NCBI RefSeq assembly: GCF_030730925.1 | Contig: NZ_JAVAMB010000029.1 | Location: forward strand, 1-44,870 | Length of the DNA stretch: 44,870 nucleotides | Reading direction: 5' to 3' | From: Flavobacterium sp. DG2-3 | Lineage (GTDB): Bacteria; Bacteroidota; Bacteroidia; Flavobacteriales; Flavobacteriaceae | Shown: positions 8,188 through 16,066 of the stretch, in pieces | How positions within the stretch are numbered: position 1 is the stretch's first letter | Layout of the letters: each line of letters starts with the position of its first letter | Position numbers and translations under genes: made by a program | Notes under the pieces: generated by a model | Database searches by the model: none | Told to the model about the DNA's origin: nothing | Seen by the model: the letters and a program-made list of their open reading frames with translations, nothing else

Positions 8188-8418
8188 TTATTCTACATCC
8201 AAATATGGATTTAAAGTCTCAGCTAATTCATTGAGCCAATAGAAACTGTCTCTTAACTTCGTTTCTTGCCGAATGTTTTCTTGTTCGCTCATCACGTTTA
8301 GTGCGAGGTTGAAATTGACCTGTCTTAGAGCTTTCGCCATAGATTGCGGGTCTATTCTGTCGTTGAAGAAATTCATCAGCCTGATTTCGGCTTCTTTTGA
8401 GAGGGTTTTGGTACTCAT
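8188..8418 (-). CDS. small protein of unknown function
   Basis: 76 residues, mostly helical and charged, with no cysteine, signal peptide or membrane segment and no family I recognise. Support for it being a real gene comes from balanced amino-acid composition, a terminator just after its stop (8136-8166), and a start directly after a repeated 14-base motif (minus strand of 8422-8435). A longer frame in another register (8228-8521) covers the same DNA but contains odd glycine- and arginine-rich runs and is less convincing. Function unknown. Confidence 0.55.
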   Translation of the reverse strand: MSTKTLSKEAEIRLMNFFNDRIDPQSMAKALRQVNFNLALNVMSEQENIRQETKLRDSFYWLNELAETLNPYLDVE

Positions 8419-8421
8419 AAC

Positions 8422-8557
8422 TCTGTAATTTAGGAAATATAAAACCCATGTAGCTAAGGTGTCCTACGCTTACAGAAGCGTTACGGTTGTTTCCAATGCC
8501 GCCACCATACCACATGGGCAAGAAGTTTTTTAAGTATCATATGTCTGTAATTTAGGA
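8422..8557. repeat. structured module flanked by 14-base direct repeats
   Basis: TCTGTAATTTAGGA occurs exactly at 8422-8435 and 8544-8557, 122 bases apart. Between them lie an outer inverted pair, CCCATGT (8445-8451) with ACATGGG (8512-8518), and an inner hairpin, CGCTT-acag-AAGCG (8467-8480). This may be a small inserted element with duplicated target, or a structured leader of the 76-residue gene. Confidence 0.5.
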
Positions 8558-8651
8558 ATGGCAAATATATTAAATTTGATGGTTTTAATATTAGGAAAAT
8601 TAATACGTTTTTGTGAAAATTTTTTTCCAAAAATCATTTTTTTGAAAACGA

Positions 8652-8745
8652 AACCCCTAGCCCTGATAGAAGTGGAAATCCTTTTGTGGTGGGGTTCACC
8701 ACAAAAGATTGGAACGGATAGCAGGAAACAGCTCCTGAAAAATAT
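8652..8745 (+). ncRNA. putative structured RNA element
   Basis: A perfect 11-bp hairpin, CTTTTGTGGTG (8681-8691) with 8697-8707 around a 5-base loop, is flanked by the near-repeats GATAGAAGTGGAAATC and GATTGGAACGGATAGC. A second hairpin, CAGGA...TCCTG, follows at 8722-8737. From memory, very similar blocks (TAGCCC...hairpin...GGAAACAGCTCCT) recur in many Flavobacteriia genomes, which suggests a conserved RNA, perhaps of the Flavo-1 type. I cannot confirm the family. It lies about 180 bases upstream of the lipoprotein gene. Function unknown. Confidence 0.55.
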
Positions 8746-8923
8746 TCTCACTTCAACTTCACTTTGCAAACTTTAGATGAGCATAAGAATGAAGATTTAC
8801 GTACAATTTGGTTTCAAATTACAATCTGAAACAAAGTAACCGACTGAATGCTAGTTTTTTTTGCTCGGTGAATTTAATTTTATGGAAACAATTTTATAAG
8901 ACGACCAGAAGAATAAATTTTTA

Positions 8924-11497
8924 ATGAATAATCTAACTTTTAAATTTATGAGAAATGCTTTTCTACTAATTGCAGTTTGTCTGAGTACGATTTTGTTCTC
9001 CTGCAAGAAAGATAAAGATCAATTGAATACGGAAACAGAGAAGTCTGATAGTGCCGACACGGCATTGATTGCCGATAGAGGCTGGCCTCGCGAAGCTGAA
9101 AATAACGGTGCGAAACTGGTTTATTATCAGCCTCAGGTAGACGACTGGAAAGATTTTAAAGAACTTACGGCGCGTGTGGCTTTTTCGCTGACTCCAAAAG
9201 ACGGGAAACAGGTTTTGGGCGTGGCTTCTGTAAAAGTGGAAACGTTGGTAGATAAGGACAATCGAACTGCTTTTATTAAAAATCTTCAGGTGACAGATGT
9301 GCGTTTTCCTGCTTTGGATAAAAAGAAGGTTCCTGAAATGGAAAAATTGTTTAAAGAAACGCTGCCTCAAAGTGGAGATCCTATTTCGGTAGATCGTATT
9401 CTGGCTGATATAAGTCATACGAAAAGTCCGGCGAAAGGAATTGCGGGTAAAAATGATCCGCCTGCTATTTTTTACAGCACTAATCCGTCGATTTTGCTTA
9501 TCGTGCAGGGAGAACCGGTTTTGGTTCCTATTGATAAATCGGATATCCAATATGTGGTGAATACCAACTGGGATTTGTTTTTTGATAAAGCGGGAAAAGA
9601 TTATTACTTATTGGTAGACAATATTTGGCTGACTTCGAAAAGTGTTGAAGGGAAATGGACGAAAACAACGAAACTGCCTGCTGGTTTTAGCAGTCTGCCT
9701 TCGGGACAGAATTTTGATGATGTGATTAAAATGATTCCGCCGCCTTCTTCTGGAGGAGCGCCAGAGGTTTTTTACAGCAATAAACCTGCGGAATTGATTG
9801 CGGTAAACGGAAATCCGAAGTTTGTGAAAATTGACGGAACTAAATTGATGTATATTGACAATACCGAAAATGATGTTTTTGCCAGTGAAGCCGATGGACT
9901 GTATTATGTATTATTATCGGGAAGATGGTTTAAATCTAAAGCTTTAACGGGACCATGGACGTACGCAAGCAATAGTCTGCCAGCTGATTTTGCTAAGATT
10001 CCGAAAGATTCTCCACGTGCGAATGTGTTGTCTTCTGTGCCAGGAACGCAGGAAGCAAATGATGCTGTGATGTTATCTCAGGTTCCGACAACTGCTATTT
10101 TGAAAAAATCGGATGCTGAAGCGAAAGTTAAAGTAACGTATGATGGTGGAACGCCTCAGTTTAAACCTATTGAAGGAACGAAAATGCAATATGCAAGCAA
10201 TACGCAGGAGAAAATTATAAAAGTTGGGGATTTGTACTATTTATGTTTTCAAGCGGTTTGGTTTATGTCGACTAGTCCAAACGGACCTTGGAAAACAGCC
10301 GATTCTGTTCCGAAAGAAATTTATACGATTCCGCCAAGTTCGCCAGTATATAATGTGACGTATGTAACGCAAACGACAACAGATACAACGGTTGAAAGTA
10401 GTTCGACGGCTGGATATTTAGGCGCTTTTATTATTGGTGCTACGTTTGGCGCGATATTGACTTATGGTACAGGATGGTATTATCCGCCTTATATGTATTA
10501 CGGCGGACTGTATCCAATTTATCGTCCGTGGCCTTATGCGTATGGCGGAGGGGCAGTTTACAATCCGTGGACGGGTGGTTATGCGGCCGGAAGACGCGTT
10601 TATGGCCCTTACGGTGCTGCTGGAACTTCGGCTTGGTATAATCCGGCAACAGGAAGATACGGTCGTTCTGCAAGTGTTCAGGGCTGGTACGGTGGTCGTA
10701 CGGCAGCAAGCACTTATAATCCGTGGACTGGAAATTATGCTAGAACTAATCAAGGGCATAATGCGTATGCGCAATGGGGACATTCTGCTGCGACAAATGG
10801 CAATCAATGGGCGCAGACTGGACATATTACGACTCGACGCGGAACGGCAGTTGGCTATAAAACTTCGGGAGGACAAGAAGGCGTGATTACGCATCACCGT
10901 GGCGGAGGAACTACTATTCATACCAATAATAATCTATATGCAGGTCACGATGGTCACGTGTATAAAAGAGATGCTAATGGAAACTGGAGCCATTATAATA
11001 ATGGAAACGGTGGCTGGACACAGGCAGGAACTTTAGGTTCATCCAAAAAAGCGGGTGAAGGAATTCAAAATAGAGCCAATCAAGGACTAGGAGCAAATGG
11101 TGCTGGAGAGCGTATTCAGCGTGATAAACCGAATCAAGGACTTGGAGCAAATGGAGCAGGAGAAAGAATTCAGCCGAGAGCAAATCAAAATTTAGGAGGC
11201 GAAACCAGAATAGGCGACGGAGCACAACGAGGTAATTTAGGAGGTGAAACTAGAATGGGTGACGGAATCCAGAGAGATAATTTCCCTAAAGCAGATCAAA
11301 CACTTGGGCATCCTGATAAACCGCTTGGAGAAGCTGGACGCCCTGACGTGACAAACGACCTCGATCGTTCTGCTTTTTCAAGAGACCGCGGAGAAATGCA
11401 AACGCGTAACTTTCAAAACATCCAAAGAGGTGGCGGCGGAGGCGGCTTTGGCGGAGGCGGTTTTAGAGGCGGCGGAGGCTTTAGAGGTAGAAGATAA
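8924..11497 (+). CDS. large repeat-rich lipoprotein with glycine-rich tail
   Basis: 857 residues. A hydrophobic segment ending LFSCKK is a lipobox, so this is a surface or periplasmic lipoprotein. The Met at 8948 gives a more typical signal peptide and is a good alternative start. Three imperfect repeats of about 80-100 residues span about 170-475, each ending in a W-F/L-x-S...GPW/GKW motif. Next come a hydrophobic stretch (about 495-512), a Tyr/Gly/Trp-rich region with YNPWTG and YNPATG units (about 515-640), then QGLGANGAGERIQ repeats and a GGGGGGFGGGGFRGGGGF tail. Such proteins exist in Bacteroidota and Proteobacteria as uncharacterised envelope proteins. It is a single gene followed by its own terminator. 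Confidence 0.85.
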   Translation: MNNLTFKFMRNAFLLIAVCLSTILFSCKKDKDQLNTETEKSDSADTALIADRGWPREAENNGAKLVYYQPQVDDWKDFKELTARVAFSLTPKDGKQVLGVASVKVETLVDKDNRTAFIKNLQVTDVRFPALDKKKVPEMEKLFKETLPQSGDPISVDRILADISHTKSPAKGIAGKNDPPAIFYSTNPSILLIVQGEPVLVPIDKSDIQYVVNTNWDLFFDKAGKDYYLLVDNIWLTSKSVEGKWTKTTKLPAGFSSLPSGQNFDDVIKMIPPPSSGGAPEVFYSNKPAELIAVNGNPKFVKIDGTKLMYIDNTENDVFASEADGLYYVLLSGRWFKSKALTGPWTYASNSLPADFAKIPKDSPRANVLSSVPGTQEANDAVMLSQVPTTAILKKSDAEAKVKVTYDGGTPQFKPIEGTKMQYASNTQEKIIKVGDLYYLCFQAVWFMSTSPNGPWKTADSVPKEIYTIPPSSPVYNVTYVTQTTTDTTVESSSTAGYLGAFIIGATFGAILTYGTGWYYPPYMYYGGLYPIYRPWPYAYGGGAVYNPWTGGYAAGRRVYGPYGAAGTSAWYNPATGRYGRSASVQGWYGGRTAASTYNPWTGNYARTNQGHNAYAQWGHSAATNGNQWAQTGHITTRRGTAVGYKTSGGQEGVITHHRGGGTTIHTNNNLYAGHDGHVYKRDANGNWSHYNNGNGGWTQAGTLGSSKKAGEGIQNRANQGLGANGAGERIQRDKPNQGLGANGAGERIQPRANQNLGGETRIGDGAQRGNLGGETRMGDGIQRDNFPKADQTLGHPDKPLGEAGRPDVTNDLDRSAFSRDRGEMQTRNFQNIQRGGGGGGFGGGGFRGGGGFRGRR

Positions 11498-11526
11498 AAG
11501 AGTAAAGGGTCAATTATAATTCAGAA

Positions 11527-11566
11527 AAATCAGGAATGGTAGCAATACTAAACCTGATTTTTTTTA
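11527..11566 (+). terminator. terminator of the large lipoprotein gene
   Basis: AAATCAGG (11527-11534) pairs with CCTGATTT (11553-11560), followed by a run of T. It starts 30 bases after the stop codon. Confidence 0.8.
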
Positions 11567-11575
11567 TGCGTTTTT

Positions 11576-11840
11576 TTAACCGCAAAGAGCGCAAAGGTTT
11601 ACGCAAAGCACGCTAAGTTTTTTTAATCTCGCAAAGTCGCGAAGTCGCAAAGTTATTTTAGAAAAGCATGTTTCACGCAGATTTAAAAAGATTGCAGCAG
11701 ATGCGCGCAGATTATTTATAAAAATCCTTTTAGATCTGCCAAAATCTTTGTGAAAAAAAACTTTGCGCCTTTGTGCCTTTGCGAGCAATTTCCATCAGTT
11801 TTATCCACAAAGCTTTGCGTTCTTTGCGGTTAAATCATCT
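11576..11840. repeat. CGCAAAG-rich and CACGCAGATTT-type repeat array
   Basis: Degenerate units such as GCGCAAAGG, CTCGCAAAGTCGCGAAG and their complements bracket a TTTCACGCAGATTTAAAAAGATT unit (about 11668-11745). The same families fill the gaps at 12410-12970, 18690-19170, 28050-28260 and 44580-44870. A 70-residue frame within it is an artefact of the repeats. Confidence 0.7.
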
Positions 11841-11875
11841 AGCATTTCACATCTCACATTTCACAACTTAAACAT

Positions 11876-11950
11876 TGTCCGTTTCCCCCTGAAATTTGTC
11901 CGTTTGAACTATTTTCTCATTTCGTAAGAAGCATTACCGATATACTTTTG
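11876..11950 (+). promoter_or_regulatory. LytTR-like operator and promoter of the cupin gene
   Basis: TGTCC half-sites at 11876-11880 and 11897-11901 are 21 bases apart. The -7 box TACTTTTG (11943-11950) begins 46 bases after the second half-site, and the start codon follows at 11994. The same geometry occurs upstream of the hydrolase (13013) and DoxX (18661) genes. Confidence 0.75.
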
Positions 11951-11993
11951 ACTCAGAAATTAACTGATAACAAATAATTTAAAATCAAAAGTT

Positions 11994-12407
11994 ATGGAAA
12001 CGAAAAAACAAAAAACATGGGTTGTAATCGCAATTATTATTTTAGGAATCATAGCCTTTTTAGTTCCGAATCAGATTACGGCACAAACAGGAGTAAAACG
12101 CACGGATTTGCAAAAACACGATCTAAGTATTCCGGGACGTGAAACCATTCAAGCTAGAATTGATTTTGATGCACATTCCGCATTTGGAAAACACTTTCAC
12201 CCAGGAGAAGAAGTGATTTATGTTCTGGAAGGTTCTTTAGAATATCAAATTGAAGGCGAAAAACCGGTAACACTAAAAGCAGGAGAAGTGCTTTTTATCC
12301 CGGCAGGGGTAGTGCATTCCGCTAAAAATAATACCAATGCCAAAGCAGCCGAACTGGCGACATATATTGTAGAAAAAGGAAAACCGACTTTGACTTTGGT
12401 GAAGTAA
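11994..12407 (+). CDS. exported or membrane-anchored cupin protein
   Basis: 137 residues. A hydrophobic segment (about 9-28, VIAIIILGIIAFLVPNQITA) ending near AQT is either a signal peptide or an anchor. The rest is a single small-barrel cupin: motif 1 is HFHPGEEVIYVLEG with metal-ligand His/His/Glu, motif 2 is GEVLFIPAGVVHSAKN. Cupins of this kind bind metal and may be dioxygenases or sensors; the substrate is unknown. Its promoter carries the TGTCC direct repeats shared with the genes at 13132 and 18556, so it probably belongs to the same regulon. Confidence 0.85.
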   Translation: METKKQKTWVVIAIIILGIIAFLVPNQITAQTGVKRTDLQKHDLSIPGRETIQARIDFDAHSAFGKHFHPGEEVIYVLEGSLEYQIEGEKPVTLKAGEVLFIPAGVVHSAKNNTNAKAAELATYIVEKGKPTLTLVK

Positions 12408-12520
12408 GATTTCAAGTTGAATGCGTATGATTTTTTAACGCAAAGAACGCTAAGAAATTTTATCTAAAGTGGTTTTATGTAAACGTAAAAAAGTTCGCAA
12501 AGCTTTGCATAATAAAATGC

Positions 12521-12973
12521 TTTTTTAATCTCGCAAAGTCGCAAAGACGCCAAGTTTTAAGACAAAGCTTTGTGAACTTAAGCAAACTTAGTTTGAGCTC
12601 AAAAAAACTCAGCGCCCTCTGCGAATCCTTTGCGCCCTTTGCGTTAAAATAGTAGTAATAAAAAACATAAGACTTTTTTAATCTCGCAAAGTCGCGAAGC
12701 CGCAAAGTTTAAGACAAAGCTTTGTGAACTTAAAGCAAACTTAGTTTGAGCTCAAAAAAACTTAGCGCCCTCTTCGGATCCTTTGCGCCCTTTGCGTTAA
12801 AATAGTAGTAATAAAAAACATAAGACTTTTTTAATCTCGCAAAGACGCGAAATCGCAAAGTTTTGAAGACAAAGCTTTGTGAACTCAAAGAAACTAAGTT
12901 TCATCTTAAAAACTTTGCGTTTTCTGCGAAAAATCCTTTGCGCCCTTTGCGTTAAAAAAAAAGCAGCAGTAAA
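12521..12973. repeat. three tandem copies of a 153-bp repeat
   Basis: TTTTTTAATCTCGC begins copies at 12521, 12674 and 12827, exactly 153 bases apart. Each copy carries CGCAAAG units, GACAAAGCTTTGTGAACT and CCTTTGCGCCCTTTGCGTTAAAA. Copies 1 and 2 are nearly identical; copy 3 is more diverged. The gap 12408-13012 holds no convincing gene. Confidence 0.85.
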
Positions 12974-13012
12974 AACTTAGAGCCTTAGTGTCTTCGTGGC
13001 AAAAACACATAC

Positions 13013-13087
13013 TGTCCATTTCAACCCCAACTTTGTCCACTTCACCTTTTTTCTCCTTTCAAAACAAGCAATGTCGAGATACCTTTG
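13013..13087 (+). promoter_or_regulatory. LytTR-like operator and promoter of the hydrolase gene
   Basis: TGTCC half-sites lie at 13013-13017 and 13034-13038 (21 bases apart). The -7 box TACCTTTG (13080-13087), a full match to TAnnTTTG, begins 46 bases after the second half-site. The sequence AAATTAACTGATAA that follows is also shared with the cupin promoter. Confidence 0.78.
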
Positions 13088-13131
13088 ACGAAGAAATTAA
13101 CTGATAATCAAATAATAAAAAACAAATAATT

Positions 13132-14151
13132 ATGAAAACGATATTAAAAATCACAAACAGCATTTTAGCAAAAACATTCTTAATCGCTATCCTTTTTATG
13201 GGAGCAACTTTAGCTCAAGCACAAACTTCAACTCAAAAAACAATCGAAGTTAGCAGTTCACTAGGAACTTTAAAACAAATCAACGCTGGACTTTTAAATG
13301 TTGGTTATACCGAAGCAGGTCCAGCAAACGGAACTCCAGTAATATTACTTCACGGTTGGCCTTACGATATTCACAGCTATAATGAAGTTGTTCCGATTCT
13401 GGTTGCAAAAGGATACCACGTCTTTACACCTTATTTAAGAGGTTTTGGGACTACAACCTTCCTTTCAAAAGAAACCTTCAGAAACGGTCAGCAAGCAGCT
13501 TTAGCAAGTGATATTATAGCTTTTATGGATGCGTTGAAAATTGATAAAGCCGTAATTGGCGGTTTCGATTGGGGAGCAAGAACAGCGGTTGTCGTATCGG
13601 CACTTTGGCCAGAACGTGTAAAAGGTTTGGTTTCGGTAAGCGGTTATTTGGTAGTGAATTTAGAAGCAAATTTAAAACCGCTTCCTCCAACTGCTGAATT
13701 AGGATGGTGGTACCAATATTATTTCGCAACCGAAAGAGGAAAACAAGGGTACACTCAAAACACTTACGATTTCAATAAACTAATATGGAAAATCGCTTCT
13801 CCACTATGGAATTTCGACAAAGCAACTTACGATCAGACAGCGCAATCATTTGACAATCCAGATCATGTAGCTATTGTGATTCACAATTACAGATGGAGAC
13901 AATCTCTAGAAGTTGGTGAATCTAAATACGATGCTTTAGAAAAACGTTTGTCAGCAAAACCAGAGATTAAAGTTCCAACCATTACAATAGGAAGTGATTT
14001 TGACGGCGCTTTCGCGGATGGAAAAGCGTACGCAAACAAATTCACAGGAAAATACGAACACAGAATTTTGAAAGGAATCGGACACAACGTTCCGCAAGAA
14101 GATCCAAAGGTGTTTGCACAAGCAATAATTGATGTTACTCAATTGAGATAA
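13132..14151 (+). CDS. secreted epoxide-hydrolase/dehalogenase-like alpha/beta hydrolase
   Basis: 339 residues with a Sec signal peptide (cleavage near AQAQT, about 31). The oxyanion motif HGWP (74-77) and the elbow GGFDWGAR, with Asp146 as nucleophile, place it with epoxide hydrolases and haloalkane dehalogenases rather than serine esterases. GSDFDGAF probably supplies the acid and GIGHNVPQEDP the catalytic His. Members form an alkyl-enzyme ester that is then hydrolysed. The substrate is unknown. The gene has a clear promoter with 21-bp-spaced TGTCC sites, and an ACACATAG repeat follows it. Confidence 0.88.
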   Translation: MKTILKITNSILAKTFLIAILFMGATLAQAQTSTQKTIEVSSSLGTLKQINAGLLNVGYTEAGPANGTPVILLHGWPYDIHSYNEVVPILVAKGYHVFTPYLRGFGTTTFLSKETFRNGQQAALASDIIAFMDALKIDKAVIGGFDWGARTAVVVSALWPERVKGLVSVSGYLVVNLEANLKPLPPTAELGWWYQYYFATERGKQGYTQNTYDFNKLIWKIASPLWNFDKATYDQTAQSFDNPDHVAIVIHNYRWRQSLEVGESKYDALEKRLSAKPEIKVPTITIGSDFDGAFADGKAYANKFTGKYEHRILKGIGHNVPQEDPKVFAQAIIDVTQLR

Positions 14152-14191
14152 TTAGATAATTAGTCAATTAGAAAATTCAATATCAATAAAA

Positions 14192-14338
14192 TTTAAACAC
14201 ATAGAGACATAGCTTTTAGGTTGCTGAAAAAAGGCATTTCATTTTGTCTAAATGCACATAGCTATGTGTGAGAAACTAGTTTCTTTTAGCACTCTTTTTT
14301 ATTCATTTCAAAAAAAATCTATGTCTCTATGTGTTAAA
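14192..14338. repeat. ACACATAG inverted-repeat element, copy 1
   Basis: TTTAAACACATAGAGACATAG at the left is the inverse of CTATGTCTCTATGTGTTAAA at 14319-14338. The interior carries AAATGCACATAGCTATGTGTGAGAAACTAGTTTC. Three further copies lie at 15717-15958, 41456-41596 and 43297-43523. Confidence 0.85.
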
Positions 14339-14410
14339 ACATCAATTCAAAAATCAATAACATTTTATAATAATCTAAAATCAACAATCTAAAATCTAAA
14401 ATTTAAAATC

Positions 14411-14821
14411 ATGAACACAAAAGTTTTATACACAGGAAAAATACACACAACAGGCGGTAGAGAAGGAGCTTCTCAAAGTTCAGACGAACAATTGAATATC
14501 AAATTAAGCGCACCGGGATCTGGACGTCCGGGTACAAATCCAGAACAGTTATTTGCAGCAGGATGGTCGGCTTGCTTTATCGGAGCTTTAGGAATTGCGG
14601 CAGCAAAACAAGGAGTTAAACTTCCTGCTGATACTGCGGTAGATGCCGAAGTCGATTTATGTGTAACGGAAGGAGAATATTCGCTTCAAGCGAGATTAAA
14701 TATCAGCCTTCCAGGAATAGATACTGAGACTGCAGAAGCTTTGGCGGCTCAAGCACATCAAACTTGTCCGTATTCTAAGGCTACAAGAGGAAATATTTTT
14801 GTAGAAATTAATATTCTTTAA
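14411..14821 (+). CDS. ohr: organic hydroperoxide resistance protein Ohr
   Basis: 136 residues, the usual Ohr length. Characteristic features are the opening LYTGKIHTTGGREG, GTNPEQLFAAGWSACF with the peroxidatic Cys, and QTCPYSKATRGN with the resolving Cys. Ohr reduces organic and fatty-acid hydroperoxides in the cytoplasm using lipoylated partners. It lies 259 bases downstream of the hydrolase, with a repeat element between, so co-transcription is uncertain. No OhrR-type regulator is visible nearby. Confidence 0.93.
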   Translation: MNTKVLYTGKIHTTGGREGASQSSDEQLNIKLSAPGSGRPGTNPEQLFAAGWSACFIGALGIAAAKQGVKLPADTAVDAEVDLCVTEGEYSLQARLNISLPGIDTETAEALAAQAHQTCPYSKATRGNIFVEINIL

Positions 14822-14831
14822 TTAGTCGTTA

Positions 14832-14860
14832 ACCTGCAAGGTTTTCAAAACCTTGTAGGT
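14832..14860 (+). terminator. palindromic terminator after ohr
   Basis: ACCTGCAAGGTTTT pairs with AAAACCTTGTAGGT around one base and is followed by TTTTT. A second inverted unit of the same family is at 14891-14919. These units double as a dispersed palindromic repeat. Confidence 0.65.
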
Positions 14861-14890
14861 TTTTATAATTTTTTAGAATGTTCAAATCAT

Positions 14891-14919
14891 ACCTACAAGG
14901 TTTTGAAAACCTTGCAGGA
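14891..14919. repeat. ACCTACAAGG palindrome
   Basis: Bases 14891-14919 form a near-perfect palindrome that is the inverted counterpart of 14832-14860. It sits just upstream of the DUF1223 gene. Confidence 0.65.
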
Positions 14920-14936
14920 AAACAATAACTAAGGAA

Positions 14937-15671
14937 ATGAAAGAAATTAAAAAAATAACAGCTTTATTAGTGCTGTTTCTTTTAACAGGAAACAGTATTT
15001 TCAGTCAAAACGCAGATAAAAAAGGTTTTGCCCTTTTAGAATTATATACATCAGAAGGTTGTTCAAGTTGTCCGCCGGCAGACGAATTGTTAGGCAAAAT
15101 CCAGAATGAATATCATGATAAAAATGTTTATGTATTAGCGTATCATGTAGATTATTGGGACAAGCAAGGCTGGAAAGATATTTTTAGCAATGCCAACTAT
15201 ACGCAGAGACAATACGATTACGCTCAATTTTTGGGAAAAGAACCAATTTACACACCGCAAGTTATCATTAACGGAAAAGCTGATTATATTGGTTCTCAGG
15301 AAACAAGCCTTAGAAACGGAATTAAATCGGCACTTTCTAAACCTGCCGTAGCTGATTTGTCTTTAGACGGAAAACAGCAAAATGATAAATTAACGTTGAA
15401 TTACAGCATTAATGGCGCTTTAAAAAACAGTCGTTTATTGGTTGCAGTCGTTCAGAAATCGGCTAAAAGCAATGTAAAAAGAGGAGAGAATGCACATCGC
15501 GTTTTATCGCATTTTCAAATCGTACAGCGTTTGCAGTCTATTGATTTGAAAACTTCAAAAGGAAGTACAACAATTGCTTTGCCGAAAAATTACAATACAG
15601 AAGATTTTGAAGTGGTTGGCTTTGTTCAGGATAGTCGAACTGGAGCTATTTTGGGTGTAAATCGAGTGTAG
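14937..15671 (+). CDS. DUF1223 thioredoxin-like exported protein
   Basis: 244 residues with an N-terminal signal peptide (LLVLFLLTGNSIFSQ). The motif ELYTSEGCSSCPPADELL (about 35-52) carries a CxxC pair in a thioredoxin-like position and is diagnostic of DUF1223. AYHVDYWDKQGW and YTPQVIINGKADYIGS are also family features. DUF1223 proteins are periplasmic and uncharacterised; a thiol-disulfide role is plausible. Downstream of ohr on the same strand, but separated by paired palindromes, so probably transcribed independently. Confidence 0.88.
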   Translation: MKEIKKITALLVLFLLTGNSIFSQNADKKGFALLELYTSEGCSSCPPADELLGKIQNEYHDKNVYVLAYHVDYWDKQGWKDIFSNANYTQRQYDYAQFLGKEPIYTPQVIINGKADYIGSQETSLRNGIKSALSKPAVADLSLDGKQQNDKLTLNYSINGALKNSRLLVAVVQKSAKSNVKRGENAHRVLSHFQIVQRLQSIDLKTSKGSTTIALPKNYNTEDFEVVGFVQDSRTGAILGVNRV

Positions 15672-15716
15672 TTTTTGTTTCACGCAGATTTAGCAGATTG
15701 AAGCAGATATCGCAGA

Positions 15717-15958
15717 TTTTTAAACACATAGAAACATAGATTGCTTTGCGTATGAAGGCGTTTCACTTGCATAAATACACATAGCTGTTGTCATCTGCTT
15801 TGTCAAAGTTTCAAACTTTGACAAAGCTTAGGCGTTCTATCATTTAGATGAAGAGAATCGTTTCAATAATCCGAGCCAACTATGTGTTAAAAACTAGTTT
15901 TTTTCTCCCTTCTCGTTTAGAATAGAATAAAAAACTCTATGTTTCTATGTGTTTAAAA
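15717..15958. repeat. ACACATAG inverted-repeat element, copy 2 with nested palindrome
   Basis: It has the same arms and core (AAGGCGTTTCACTTGCATAAAT) as copy 1. The interior also contains a 31-base palindrome at 15797-15827 (GCTTTGTCAAAG...CTTTGACAAAGC) that copies 1 and 3 lack. CACGCAGATTT-type units flank it at 15680-15715 and 15968-16010. Confidence 0.8.
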
Positions 15959-16028
15959 AAAACAATAATCTGCACTATCTGCATAAATCTTTTTTAAATC
16001 TGCGTGAAAAACCCTTTCAAAATAAACC

Positions 16029-16036
16029 TATCTTTG
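16029..16036 (+). promoter_or_regulatory. -7 promoter box of the LytS/LytTR operon
   Basis: TATCTTTG matches TAnnTTTG fully and lies 30 bases before the start codon at 16067. There is no TGTCC pair at the position seen at the target promoters, so the operon does not appear self-activated. Confidence 0.55.
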
Positions 16037-16066
16037 GCAGACTAAGATCAAAAACAACCTTAAATT

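Noticed and set aside
8228..8521. 97-residue minus-strand frame overlapping the 76-residue gene
   Set aside because: It runs through a structured repeat and then out of register across the smaller, better-composed gene; the arginine-rich tail looks like shadow translation.
10418..10921. 167-residue Ser/Arg-rich frame opposite the large lipoprotein
   Set aside because: Antisense shadow of the YNPWTG repeat region; composition follows from the repeats on the other strand.
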